Shown one piece after another: positions 9,646 through 20,915 of a stretch of DNA of 64,000 nt; positions within the stretch are counted from its first letter, which is position 1, and each line of letters begins with the position of its first letter. The stretch covers positions 14,225,501 through 14,289,500 of the forward strand of contig NC_135007.1 of assembly GCF_051020985.1 (NCBI RefSeq). Reading direction: 5' to 3'. Position numbers and translations under genes: made by a program. The notes beneath the pieces were generated by a model. The model did not search any database, was not told the origin of the DNA, and worked only from the letters and a program-made list of their open reading frames with translations. Origin of the DNA: Nomia melanderi (taxonomy: Eukaryota > Arthropoda > Insecta > Hymenoptera > Halictidae).

Positions 9646-11289
9646 CCGGGACGCTTCTATTGCCACCGATTCCACGATTTCGACGCTTCCGTTCGGTGTA
9701 TATTCCACCATAAACGTCACGAAATCCGCTGAAAAGAGATTCGTGCCCAGGATTCGCGGCAGATTCTTAGAGAATATTCATCTTCGACGGTTCTGCTATG
9801 AATTTATCGTTTCCTGCGTAAGCTGGCAGATCGATTAGATCCGTGGGCGGTTCTGTTGTGTTGGAACAGCCGGGTTTCGGTCGCATTGTGATGCGATTCG
9901 AACGTGACCGCGGCCAGCGGCGGGATTTTACATTTCAGCTCCGCAATCCACGGGTGGCCGGCTGCTAATCCCCCGAATTAATGGCCGCTCAGCGGCGCGC
10001 GTCGAAGAATACAAATGAATCCTGCGTTTGTCACGCTCGTTGACTCGCGTCCCGAGTTCCCGTGGATCTCCGAAATAAAGCGTAGCGTAGAAACCGGAGA
10101 TCGGAGAGATCGGAGAAACTAGGGAGAAACCGTCTGCCGGATGTAAAGAAACTTCGTCTTTCTTCCTCGGCCGTGTTTGCGGAACCATTTGTCGAGGAAT
10201 GCAGGTTAAATCTTTTCTGTTTGCCCATTGGTTACTGCCGATTTGCTCGGCAGATCGACTGCTTCGACGGAAATTCACGCGAGTTAGATTCTCGGCGTCC
10301 CGACGAGCGGCCACGATCGTTACTCCGAAAACTAGGGCCACCATTGATGTCATCTTAGAGCAGCGATGATATCGATGATGAATAGCTCAGACATTTCTTT
10401 GACTCTTCACGCTACGATAGGGAATTGATTACCGAATTATCGTTTGAACCTGCAGTACGACGGAAAACGTTCCAAACGGACAACCCTAATTCTTTTATCA
10501 GACACTGTAATTGAATTCCTCGTCTAAACTGATCGCCTTTAACCTTTCGTGTCGCACGCGACGCGATCGCGCTGTCTAGATTTCATGTCGCTTCGGTTAA
10601 TCAATGGCGCATTTGTATTTCACCGATGCCTGTCTGTCGCGCCGCGACTTTTCCCCTTTTCAGCCGTGCGACGACGTATATTTTCGTTCTATTTGTCATT
10701 GCCTCTCGTTCTTTAATAAACGAAACCCCAACGCGCTAACACGAATCCGAACGTAGATCTAAACGCTATCGCGAGGTTTGCGTTTGACTGTTTTCCAGTA
10801 ATTCCAGGACTTGGAGACCATTAATATTTCATGAACTCAAAACCTTATCGTGCGATCGGGGGGAACAAATCAACGGTATCGGCGAACGTTCCGATCGAAC
10901 GAAGAGGAAGGAGACTTTCCGTTCGCGGAGGCACGGTGCCAAGGTAAGAGACGGTGAAAGAAAACGATCGTGGAACCGTGGGAGGTGTCGTTGGCGGAGC
11001 GCGAGAGTGTCAAGGGTCGCGAGCGGCGAGCGGCCTTGAACGGACGGAGGAACGCAGTCCGGTTATCACAATCGGGCTCGGTTACGCGCGTTCCTCCTCG
11101 TCGTTCTTTGTGCTCGCGCATTCGCAGGTGCTTCGCGCGATCCCGCAGTCACGCGTTTGCGTGTTGCACCGTGAAAAAGCCTCGGTCCCGCGTGCGCCGT
11201 GCATGACGGGAATGGCAATCGAAGCCAGAACTGCGAGGCCGCTTTTTTACCGTGAGAATAAGCGTTTCACGCCGGGAAAACTCACGCTG
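9646..11289. other. Intergenic DNA between FAM151 and the element cluster at 11290
   Basis: CpG-rich and AT-rich blocks alternate. At 10540 there is a left end resembling TTAA elements (TTAACCTTTCGTGTCGC, with a GTCGC/GCGAC palindrome) but no matching right end was found. Positions 10870-11260 are CpG-rich and may be regulatory. Apart from the doubtful minus-strand ORF at 9928-10353, no gene is seen. Confidence 0.45.
9928..10353 (-). CDS. Possible small secreted protein, single-exon ORF (doubtful)
   Basis: This is an ATG-to-TAA ORF of 141 codons on the minus strand, just beyond the 3' end of FAM151 and convergent with it. The N terminus resembles a signal peptide: a hydrophobic stretch over residues 4-17, then Arg-Arg. 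The rest is Arg/Ser-rich without a recognised domain, and only two Cys are present. No splice pattern, promoter or poly(A) signal supports it, and CpG-rich DNA here readily gives open frames by chance. I list it only because it has a true ATG, a complete frame and a plausible signal sequence. Confidence 0.2.
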   Translation of the reverse strand: MTSMVALVFGVTIVAARRDAENLTRVNFRRSSRSAEQIGSNQWANRKDLTCIPRQMVPQTRPRKKDEVSLHPADGFSLVSPISPISGFYATLYFGDPRELGTRVNERDKRRIHLYSSTRAAERPLIRGISSRPPVDCGAEM

Positions 11290-11861
11290 TTAACACTAAC
11301 ACTACCGTACCAGTCGAAAACACTGGTTTCGATTTTTTTCGTTTAGCAATTATTCATATCTTCGAAGCGTTGAATATTCGAAATGATTTTGGAAATAAAT
11401 AGTTTCATTTCAGTACGATAATGAATGCCTGAAGAAACTGAAAATAATCTATTGTTACAATTTTTGTAGAGTTTACATATCAATCTTATTAACTGAATGG
11501 TTTCGATTTTTTTGTTTCGCATTTATTAATATCTTAAAAGCATTGAATACTTGAAATGATTTTGAAAATAAATGGTTTCACTTGAGTACTATGACGAATA
11601 TCCAAAGGAACTGAAAATAATCTATTGTTACAATTTTTGTAGAGATTACATATCAATCTTATTAAATGACTGGTTTCAATTTGTTTGTTTCACAGTTATT
11701 AATACCTTAAAAGCATTGAATATTTGAAATGATTTTTTAAATAAATGGTTTCACTTGAGTACTATGACGAATATCCAAAGAAACTGAAAATAATCTATTG
11801 TTACAATTTTTATAGAAATTGCATATTAATCGTATTAAATGCTCGGTAGTTCTAGTGTTAA
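11290..11861. mobile_element. Family B1 element with three tandem internal copies
   Basis: It starts TTAACACTAACACTACCG and ends CGGTAGTTCTAGTGTTAA. The usual B1 interior of about 180 bp (gactggtttc... to ...acatatcaatcttattaa) is repeated three times head to tail, giving 572 bp instead of about 215-220. Confidence 0.7.
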
Positions 11862-11915
11862 CACGTTGAATGTATCGATCAGAGTTGAGAAAGAAATCAT
11901 AAGTCAAGGGGTTAA
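11858..11915. mobile_element. Short TTAA-bounded remnant, family C-like right end
   Basis: TTAACACGTTGAATG to CAAGGGGTTAA, 58 bp. The right half (agttgag...aagtcaaggggtt) matches the right end of the C element at 58151-58376. It shares its left TTAA with the B1 element. Confidence 0.45.
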
Positions 11916-12712
11916 AGATTTTATGTCTGGCCTTTTTTCCTTGTCAGGAGAACGTCGAGCTGGATTGAATCGATTTATTCCGACTAGTCGATGAACTTTT
12001 GCTATAATTATTCGTAATTAAATAAAGTGCTGTATAAATTACACGACTCATACAGGAAAGACGTGGCACGCACGTCTCGATGTTTTTATTGCAAACTTGC
12101 TAATGACATACGCATTGATAATTTTACTGCATTAACTAGATTGTCGAATGTGTCACTGTACAGAGTTATTGCTAAACAAGATTAACAATACAACAATACA
12201 AGACAAATTTTAGGAATATCTATAAGAAATCAAAATTCCTTAGATTGAAGTCACTAAGTTCTCAATCATAACGATTATTCTAAGTAAATTTCTAAATAAA
12301 TTTCTCCATAAGTTCATATATCTTCTCATTCTAGTAGAACCGATAATTCACTTCCTCTCGATGGTTAAGCAAGACTGCTTAAGCGTTGCGATCCACGTTG
12401 TATTCGAGTACAATCCGACGATCGTCAACGTTCGGAAGATTCTAGATCCCCGGCGAAACTATGGCGTTTCTCGTACGAATCCCAGATTACATAACAACAA
12501 CGAGGAAAGTAAGAAGCGCGATCAACAATGCGACCTCTCGTCCCAGCAACACGCGATGCTGGGTTTCGGGAAACGGCGAAGTGACCTACAAGCATAATCT
12601 AGCGAGATAACCTCGTGATCCAGAGCGAACGATTTCAGATCCGAACCAGCGCGCCCGGGACGCGCGACAGATCGATCTCTTCCCATTACGTCGATGGTTT
12701 CCTTAACCTCTC
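11916..12712. other. Intergenic DNA, nothing recognised
   Basis: AT-rich to about 12350, then mixed composition. One open frame begins at an ATG (12361) but its product has no protein-like features. Confidence 0.4.
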
Positions 12713-12944
12713 AGGCGCGGCTGAATTTTGCGCGGGGCTGTTTCTCTGTACGGACAATGCTGTTCTCTACGCGAGTACATTGGAATGAAGTTTTCGATGA
12801 TTAAATTATAATTTTTCTGAAAGATACGATACACGTAATTTAACTCTGACAGTTTAGAATAATAATTAATACAATTGGGTATAATATATGGCATATTGGT
12901 AGCGACGGAGCCACTATAGTGGCGCGTCGTGCTTAAGAGGTTAA
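12713..12944. mobile_element. TTAA element, family L
   Basis: It is 232 bp, starting TTAACCTCTCAGGCGCGGC and ending GCGCGTCGTGCTTAAGAGGTTAA in degenerate inverted repeat. Just inside the right end lies a perfect 14-bp palindrome, GCCACTATAGTGGC (12910-12923). A fragment of the same family starts at 36973. Confidence 0.6.
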
Positions 12945-13097
12945 CTCCGTCCCGTTTCGTAGAACGTTTCGGGAAACCGAAGAAAGAACGCGAGTAATCT
13001 CTCGTCATTCGTCGAGAGCCATTTGTCATCGTGTTGTTCATCGTCGCGTTAAACCTATCGCGTTCGTCGTGATCTACGGAAGCTGTACAGATCGGTA

Positions 13098-13318
13098 TTA
13101 ACCCTTTGCCCTCGAGAATATTCTCGATAAATATTCATTATTTTCTGATGAAATGTTAATGATATTTTTTGCAATTAACATAAAGAAATACCTTGCATAA
13201 ATTAAGTGAACTATTTTATTTCGATGTTCCATGTGCTCGTGCGTTATATAAAGTTTGATATTGAATTTTCAATTTTACAATTTTCTTGGGTCAAATCTCA
13301 AGGGTTAACCGTTTGACG
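13098..13318. mobile_element. TTAA element, family A (degenerate)
   Basis: It starts TTAACCCTTTGCCCTCGAG and ends CTCAAGGGTTAA. It is 221 bp, with the AT-rich interior typical of family A. It shares the TTAA at 13315-13318 with the E element that follows. Confidence 0.55.
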
Positions 13319-13510
13319 AAGATGCTTTGAAATCTACAAAGTCTTCAACGAATGAAGTTATATTAAATATTACTTAATTAATAGGAAGAAAGGAAACTGC
13401 GGGCTGATCTCTTGCTGTCAGAGTAATTAAATGATTTATTACCGACTTAGTCTTCCAAATATGAAAATTTCATCTCGACGAAATGTCGACGTTCGTCCGC
13501 AAAGGGTTAA
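13315..13510. mobile_element. TTAA element, family E, uninterrupted copy
   Basis: It is 196 bp, starting TTAACCGTTTGACGAAGATG and ending GTTCGTCCGCAAAGGGTTAA. It shows the undisturbed E interior (ggaaactgcgggctgatctc), which is the reference for recognising the K insertion at 5727-6024. Confidence 0.65.
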
Positions 13511-14331
13511 AATGTCCAATAGCGTAAATAGATAACAGAGTAACATAGGGATCGTGGTAGCAGATAATAATTCTCCCATTTTTGCTACGAAGGAATAAGT
13601 ACGTAAGACACTGACGTTTTTCCCTTGAACTGACTTATACAAATTTTTTTATAAAAACCATAAGCATTATCATTATTCATTAAGATTCCAATTGGCTTAT
13701 ATTTCAGTTTTGCTGTTATTAAATTCCCTTAATCATTTTTCGTAGAAGTAATGAAATCTTTTCCAATTCTAATTTTAATTCTAATTCTGATCTTCTCAGT
13801 AATCGTGAAAGGAATCAGGAATAAGTCATTTTGAAGAATCTGTTGGTTCTAATTTTAACAATCGTGATCGTAAAGAATCGTCAAAATCGTCATTGTCGAA
13901 AGAACGAATGAAACGAAATTGTTTTCAAGTGTAACATTTCTTAACAAGTATTACTTTTCATAGAAAAACGAAGATACAGTTTACTTATATAACTGTTCAT
14001 GAATACAGAGAAAGAATATTATTCGAAACAAACGAATAAACGACAAAACGTTACTCGCAAATAGAATCTGACCTTTTGACCAGCTTTTCGGGTCAAATGC
14101 CCCTCTGTGCGCCGACGCGAGGACCATGCCTAAATCCGTGTGACTAATTCCGCTGCGTGACCACGAAGGTGCTGATGGAATGCCACGGAAGCTCGTTCTT
14201 CGGGCTGCAGCCATGTGTTTTATGAAACTATCAATCTTTCCGTCGAGATATCCATTTTTCAGAGTTCTTAAAGCAACCGATCTCTTTCACTAAAAGCGAA
14301 ACATTCAGTAACGATAAATATAACAAGCTTC
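13511..14331. other. AT-rich intergenic DNA
   Basis: No element with paired ends and no exon. A run of near-repeated att/ctaatttt words at 13770-13850 may be a decayed tandem repeat. Confidence 0.4.
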
Positions 14332-14543
14332 TTAACACTAGAACCAGAACTCAAAATGACTGGTTTCAACGTTTTTATTTCGTAATTATTCATATCTTGA
14401 AAGCATTGAATATTCGAAATGATCTTAAAAGTAGTTTCACTCGAATACTATAATGAATGTCTGAAGAAATTTAAAATAATCAATTATTACAATTTTTATA
14501 GGGATTACATATTAATCTAGTGACATATTAGTTCTATTGTTAA
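14332..14543. mobile_element. TTAA element, family B1
   Basis: It starts TTAACACTAGAACCAG and ends TTAGTTCTATTGTTAA. The interior contains the B1 block (tgaatattcgaaatgat...gaataatctattgtta type), 212 bp in all. Confidence 0.6.
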
Positions 14544-14545
14544 AA

Positions 14546-14660
14546 AGTACGAAACAAATATATAAATATTAAGTTTCTTAAAAAGTACCAAACAAATATA
14601 TAAATATTAAGTTTCTTAAAACTACCAAACAAACATATAACAATAAATATTAAGTATAAG
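14546..14660. repeat. Tandem repeat, about 40-bp unit, three copies
   Basis: The unit aagtaccaaacaaatatata followed by aatattaagtttcttaaa is repeated twice almost exactly and a third time with changes. Confidence 0.65.
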
Positions 14661-15733
14661 CCATATTACAGCAACAATACAACTTAATGAATTAGCAACA
14701 GCAACGATCCCCAGTTAAAACGAGTATCTCCACAGAAAACGATTACCACTTTTTCGTGGAATTACCGCGGACCGTCCTATTCTCGTTACAAAATCAGTTT
14801 ATCTTCATTTCTTCAAACGTCACGGGCCGTTAACCACGAAACAAGTAAAACTATGATCATGTTCGCCGCGCAATGAGCCGGCGAGCGCAGGAATAGAAGC
14901 ACAAAAGCGCCTCCGTTGCCGTCCCGAACAAAGCTACGGCGGTTTCGGTTGCTCCGAATAATCCGTTGGAAAGTCGGACTCCTCTCCATCATCTTGAAAA
15001 ACGCGCGCCAGATTCTGCCCGGCTCCTCCGCGCGTTTCCCGGGGCAGGGGACGATCGCATTCCACGGGAGTGTCTTACAGACCCGAACTCGCCGCGTCAT
15101 TTGTTCGTCTTCGTTCGTTCGTTCGTCCCCTCCCCTCCCCTCTCTCACCTGGGACCCACGCTCCGTTCATCCGGCACGCTGATTACACGCGTTCCGTTCG
15201 GATTCCCCGGTCGGGCCGCAATTTATCCTCTGCTCGTGTAATTACGAGGGAGACTCGCGCTGAAGACCTCTAGTAGAATTCAATGAATCATACTTGCTCG
15301 AATGAGAGATTGATATTAGCCTTAAACACCGGTGTTCTTCACTCGCGCGTGGGTCGGAACGGATTACTCCGTTTTTATCTCCAGCCTCGCTGTCGCTGAT
15401 GATATTCCTGAATCCGCGTGGACTCCAGTTATTGTTAACAGGATTACGGGCAAGTACAGTGGAAAGTAGACACTTATCTAGTGGATACAGTTTTCTCGAC
15501 GCGTTGCAGAATTTCGGGCAACGCGTGCTTCGTGTATCGAAACTTTCGGAACTGGGTTGGACGAAATGAACGATTGGAAATTGGAAATAATCGCGTTTGT
15601 ATGACGTAGAACTAACGGAAGATGTAATTGTTGAATTAGGATCCACTTATTTGAAGGTTCGCTGCGATTGCCATTTCACGAGCAATAGTACACCGAGAAA
15701 TTTTTCGAGCTTCTGCTAATGGTAGCTAAGAGG
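14661..15733. other. Intergenic DNA with a CpG-rich block
   Basis: Positions 14820-15240 are CpG-rich and 15240-15730 are mixed. Open frames occur on both strands, but none has a clear ATG start with protein-like composition. Possibly regulatory. Confidence 0.4.
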
Positions 15734-16024
15734 TTAACACTAGGTTTACGGGCATTTATTGTACAGTAGACTCTATTGTTCCTGGGGAAGTTGATATTCG
15801 TTCATTTAGATTTTGGAAATTGTAGATGTAGAAATTCGTCGACGTTCATTCAATGACAGCTTAATATGACGTTCTATTGATTTAAGAATATTTGGGAGTC
15901 ATTGAAATGTTACCTTCAAACGGTACAATTGTGATACTACGAATAAATATAGAAAAAATTGTTAAAGGTAGAGGTTGCAATAAAATAGAATGTCGAGTCT
16001 AGACATAGGACTGCTAAGGGTTAA
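15734..16024. mobile_element. TTAA element, family F
   Basis: It is 291 bp, starting TTAACACTAGGTTTACGGGC and ending CTGCTAAGGGTTAA. The left part (gggcatttattgtac) recurs at 27511 and 1812. The right end does not pair well with the left, so the right boundary is less certain. Confidence 0.5.
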
Positions 16025-18600
16025 CAGTATATATGAAGTTTCATAATTTGTTCATAGTCGACGGTAATGTAGATTCAACGAGCACGAACGGTTCTCGGAA
16101 ACATTTCCTCGAGTCTACGAGAGTGAAACCGTTAGGGGATGACTGGTCCCAACGAGCTGAACGAACGCTACGCCCGTACAATTGATATCTAGCTTCCATT
16201 TGAAAGATCGCCAACTCGGGGAAGATAAAGCAGCGGCTCGGAACTGCGAGGCGCAGGGATTCGATCGAGCGAACGGGTCGCGCAGGTAGTGGGCGGACGA
16301 GATAAACGATCGACGAGGCGTTGAAGGGCCAGACGATCGGCCGAGGACGAGGTCCTGCGTCTCGTATGACGTCGTGCTTCCTTTTCACGTCTTCCTGTCC
16401 GGGAGAAAGGAACCGGTGACGTATTATCGGTGATTGATGAGCAGAACGCAACAGGAGACGTCCTTCTCTGTGCGTTTCGTTTAGTTTTGATTTGTTGTGA
16501 TCGGGTATTGGAAAGGTTACGAAAGTGTTCGAAATTGTTGACAATAATCATACCACTTCTGACTACCGTAAGTAGTCAAATAGCTGGCTATTTACTCCTT
16601 GGCCTATGATTTCTTTCTCTCTGATCGATACGGCTACTTTGTCATTAATAATTTATTGGAGAAAGAGAAAAATTCTAAGCATATGTTACGCCTATGTTTC
16701 CTTTTAATAGTTGATTACAGAGGAATATTTACTTTGAACTCGAATGAACTGAGTAATATATATTTGTTGAATCATGTTGAAAATCTTCACCCAATAGAAT
16801 CCATAACAACCAACACAATCGGATCCGAAACCAACATACACATAACTATCTAACTACACAACCGATTTCCAACCCCTGAATCCCTGCAAACTATCATCCA
16901 ACCGGAGATGAGGAAAGCTGACCCACCAATCAGCCTGGCATTCTCATCCTAGCCACCGAGGGATCTCGCAACAGTAGCAGCGCGATGCTTCCTCGCGATA
17001 CGCGGCGCGCTCTCTTATCGAGAATCGAATCGGAGCGGAAGCCGTCTGGGCCGGAGGAGAGGGGGTGAGGCTGCCGTGTTTATTTATCGCTGGGCCGGCT
17101 TAAAAGGGCGACAAAAACCGCCCGACGACCTCCGTGTACGCGACGAAAAACCAGTCCCCGTTGTACCGGTTGTAAGGATGGCGTCGCGATCCCGTCGACC
17201 GCTCCTCCCCCTCTCCCCCGCGACCGGCGGGACGTGCGCGGCTCGATCTCCGCTCGACCGGATTTCGTGGTCCCGCCGTGCGCGCGTCTCTGAATGGCGA
17301 CGCGAAAGTGAATGGGACGGGAGGCGGTGGCGGCCCCGAAAAGGGCCCGTCGTCCGACGATCGTAAAATCGGCCGCGGTACACGGATCGGCCGGCGGACC
17401 GTGACGGAAACACATGTACCGGCCGATACGCGCGGATAACGAAAAAACGTGGGACGCTCGGCGCATCGCGGAAGATTCCTTATGATTGCCCTAATCGAAC
17501 GCGATACACGGCGAACCAATCTAACAGTCCGCGAAGAACATCCCGAGCGTTTACCGGTTGATTGGTAGTCCGAGGAATGCGGCTGATTGCTCGGCTTCCA
17601 TCTTCGCTCGGCCTTCCGCTGCTAATTCGCTATTTGTCAATACGGTTACGGGCAACCGAAGCCGCGAACGCGAGGGAAAAAGACGGAGGCCGCTTCTACC
17701 GTCTCCGAGCCTCTCGGCGCTTTTTCTCTCGCGTAATCCGCATTATCCGAGGCATCGAGCGGTTCAAGGCCAACTCCTACACCCGCTCCGCGGCGGTCCT
17801 TTGGCTCCCGAGGAACCCGGCGCTACGGGACGCGATAACGCCCGGCGTATTGCCCGTTTAACGACGGCCGTCACGGGTAAGGCGCGATTCGGCTGTTGCA
17901 CCGCGAACCGAGGGGAAGATGGCGCGCCGATGGAACGCGGATCCGATCGGTTATTCGCGGAGAGCCGTGAAAAAGCGTAATCCGATTGCCACCGCCGGCG
18001 ACCGTTGAATCGTAATCGCCGCGATTACGAGCCGCGACTGGTAATCGTTAATCGACAGGCGTGATCGGGACGACCGTGATTAGCAATTATAGGAAATAAC
18101 CTGCGATAGCCGCTCGTCCTTTACCGCGACGGAAATCGTTGCTTCGGAATCTGTCTCTAATATGTAATAAATAAGTTACTAAATCGAATCGAGCCGGATA
18201 CGCAGCGGATTTCGGAATATCGAACATCGGCACGAAGATTGAACAGCCAGAAGTAGACCACACCGAGCCAAATCGCATCAGCTCTTCGTCAGAAAAGATC
18301 GAGAAATACCGCAACGTTACCAGTAGATCAAAAAGATCATTCAAATCTCCCTTCCACTCATCAGACACAAGAAACTCGGAATACATCAACCCGTCCCGAA
18401 ATCAATCGCAGCTCCTCGGACCCTAATTAATTTCCCGTCCCCAGGTAAAACATTCAACAGCATCAAGACCGGTTACAACCGATTTCCGACGAGTCACAAG
18501 TCTCGTAAGAATCATTCCACGGAGCACACGAAATGATCCCCGACACGACACGAATCCCATTCGCGTTTCGATTCAGCCCGCGACCCTGCCTACAGGTCGA
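16025..18600. other. Intergenic DNA, partly CpG-rich; family C fragment
   Basis: From about 16590 to 16810 the sequence matches the family C interior (cctatgatttctttct...gtcattaataatttattgg) without paired ends. From about 16980 to 18010 it is strongly CpG-rich, with overlapping chance frames on both strands. No exon is supported. Confidence 0.45.
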
Positions 18601-19643
18601 CAGCTCGAGCATCGATATCACCGAATCCCCGCGATCGGTGCCCGTCGTTGTCGATGGGAGTCCGTGAAACGCACGCGTCGCGTCGTGTGCAGACACGGCC
18701 GTGCTCACTCTCCCGCGGTGGCACACGGGCGCACAGGTAAGGGACGAAGGAGACGCAGAAAAGCCTCGTCGGTCGGGGGTGACGGAGGGATGGGAGGGGG
18801 AGACGAATATCGGCCGCACGCATGCGCGGTGCGTTCCGCGATCTCTCAGGCCGCCGGCCGGAGAGGCTGGCCTCAGTCGCCCGCGACATTCGGTCCGCGA
18901 TACGATTCGGTGTGATCTCCGCGTGCCGGACTCTCTTGCCAGGGAGATAGTAGAGCAGTGGTGTGTGCCGGTCGCCGGCGAGCACGAGATATATCTTCCC
19001 TGTACAAAAGCAAAGTCCACCGATCGGCTCGCGGAGAGAGAGGCTTCGCATCGATCGTTCTCGAACAACGTCGACACCTGTCGGCGGCGGGCCACCGCCG
19101 AACCGGCGGAGATCCGTTCGGGAAACTCGCCGTCGAAGCGACACGCGCGATGGACGTGAGGCCGGGTACGCGGATCTGTCCCATTCGACGATAGACGGAC
19201 GCGCAGGCCAGGCGGTTGGGACGTGAGCGGAATCCGCGCGGGATTACCGTTGCTCGTTGGCATTTTTACGGAATCGAGTGAACTGGAAGCAGGCCAGAAC
19301 CGAGCAGCCTCGCTGCTCTCCGCGAGTGCGTCGCCCGGCTAATATTCGCGGTCTCCACACTCACTCACGCACGTACGCACGCAGGCCACGTGGTTGGAGC
19401 GTTTCGTCCTTGCGCTGCCAGCTTCCTCAGAGGCCCCCCTAGGTAGCAGCGGGCGGGCCGAAGTTAAATGTCCCGACCGCGACAGCGGCGGGTCCCGGAT
19501 CTTCAGCCGTGCCGCGCGCCGATCGCGACGCATGCTCGTTTGAGCGGTCCCCGGCGCGGAGCGGGCCGTGAATCGCCAGCGCTGGTATAATGTAAGCTGC
19601 TTGGGGGAAGCGAACGAGGAACGGCTTGTTGCTGGCAGACGAA
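18601..19643 (+). promoter_or_regulatory. CpG-rich upstream region of the secreted-protein gene
   Basis: About 1 kb of very CpG-rich DNA leads to the ATG at 19644. It presumably holds the promoter and 5' UTR. A possible 5' UTR splice acceptor (cagcttcctcag, ending 19430) is visible, and an in-frame TAA at 19593 limits the coding start. The long frames seen on both strands are composition artefacts. The extent is inferred. Confidence 0.4.
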
Positions 19644-20915
19644 ATGACGCGCGACAGGAGGCTGCTGTTGCTCCTGATGCTGCTGATGGCTTGCGGCCTG
19701 CTCGCCGAGGCCAGGCACCGGGAGCACGAGGAGGACGCGGACCCGCGGCACCGGCACAGACACGGGCACAGCGAGTCCTCGGCCAGACGGGCCAGCGAGC
19801 AACGCGAGCTACTCGACGCCCTGCGCTTGCTGTCGCCCGCGCCGAAACACTTGGCGGACGCGTCCGCCTACCGAGACGACGACGAGGAGTTCAGGGATCA
19901 GTGGGGCTGCCACGCTTTCGACTTCCTGCACCCCGGTTTCCACGGGCTGACGCTGGACCAGCGCTACCCCGCTTGGTACCACCGCGGCCACCGCGTCGAG
20001 GACGACGATCGTCGCGGACGCAGGGTCAGGAAGAAGGACAAGACCAGACACAAGCTCGACCACTCGAGGAACAGGGACTCGTCGGACTACGAGGACGACG
20101 AGGACGACCTGGAGAGGTCCCGCAGCTACGAGTCGCAGGACGACGGCCGCGCCTGGCGCAGGAACGGCAGGAGCCGCAGAATCGGCTCCAGACGCGACCG
20201 GCGTCTCGACGCGAAGAGGCACCGCGCCGACGAGGCGCGGAAGCTGGACGAGTGGAGGAGGAGGACGGAGTCTTCCGGCGGTCGCAGGAAGATAGAGGAC
20301 TCCGAGGACTACGACGATCGCGCGGAGGACTGGGACGAGCAGGAGGAGGAAGAGGACGGTTGGAGGGAGACGGAGGACGAGAACCAGACGGAGGAGGACG
20401 ACGAGTTCGATAATGATTTTTACAAGAACGAGAGGAAGGCTCCTCTGAAGACGTACGACGATATCATCAGAAGGCTCACGTCCGACGACCCGACGACCCC
20501 GAAGTCCTCGGTGAAGAGGGACTACAGGAACGCCGGGATCGAGAAGTACGCGAAACGAGACGCGTTCGCTTATCTGAGAATGGAGCCGAGGAATCTGTCC
20601 AGAGTGATGGTCCAGGGGAAAGCGAACTCGCTGCACCACGCCGACGCGGCTAGGAGGACCCTGAACGCCAGCAAGCAAGTGGACTCGCAGGTGGACCGTA
20701 AATCCGCGCGGAACGCGAGCGCCGTCGCGGCGAGGAGCGTCGATCGGCAGGAGAAGAAGGCCAAATCGAAGACCGACGACACCCAGGCGAAGACCAAGAG
20801 CCTCGAGCAGGATTACGACGAGTACCTGAACAGCCCGGACACCGAGAAGGAGGAGGACCTCATGAAAGCCGGGGTCGAGGAGGAGTCTGGCATGCAGGCG
20901 GACGTCACCAACACG
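19644..20915 (+). CDS. Unrecognised secreted, highly charged protein; first coding exon (partial gene)
   Basis: The ORF starts at the ATG at 19644, with an in-frame TAA at 19593 upstream, and is open for 424 codons to a consensus donor (ACG|GTGAGT) at 20916 in phase 0. Read-through would add six codons before a TAG, so the gene surely continues in another exon that I could not find. Residues 1-23 form a signal peptide (Arg-rich start, long Leu core, likely cleavage after AEA). A His/Arg stretch follows (35-42), then the only mature Cys (89) in a WGCHAFDF motif inside an aromatic block (87-113). Residues 115-255 are almost wholly Arg, Asp, Glu and Lys, with acidic runs. After about 265 the sequence is less biased and has dibasic KR sites at 291-292 and 304-305. 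Four N-glycosylation sequons are present. I recognise no domain. It could be a matrix or granule protein, or a peptide precursor. Confidence 0.75.

Noticed and set aside
18463..19263. 266-codon minus-strand frame and overlapping plus-strand frames
   Set aside because: CpG-rich DNA gives long frames on both strands at once; no frame stands out in composition or start.
19568..20413. 281-codon plus-strand frame overlapping the secreted-protein exon
   Set aside because: Another frame of the same exon, Arg/Gly/Pro-rich, without an upstream stop-limited ATG or signal peptide; the frame from 19644 has the signal peptide and ends at a consensus donor.
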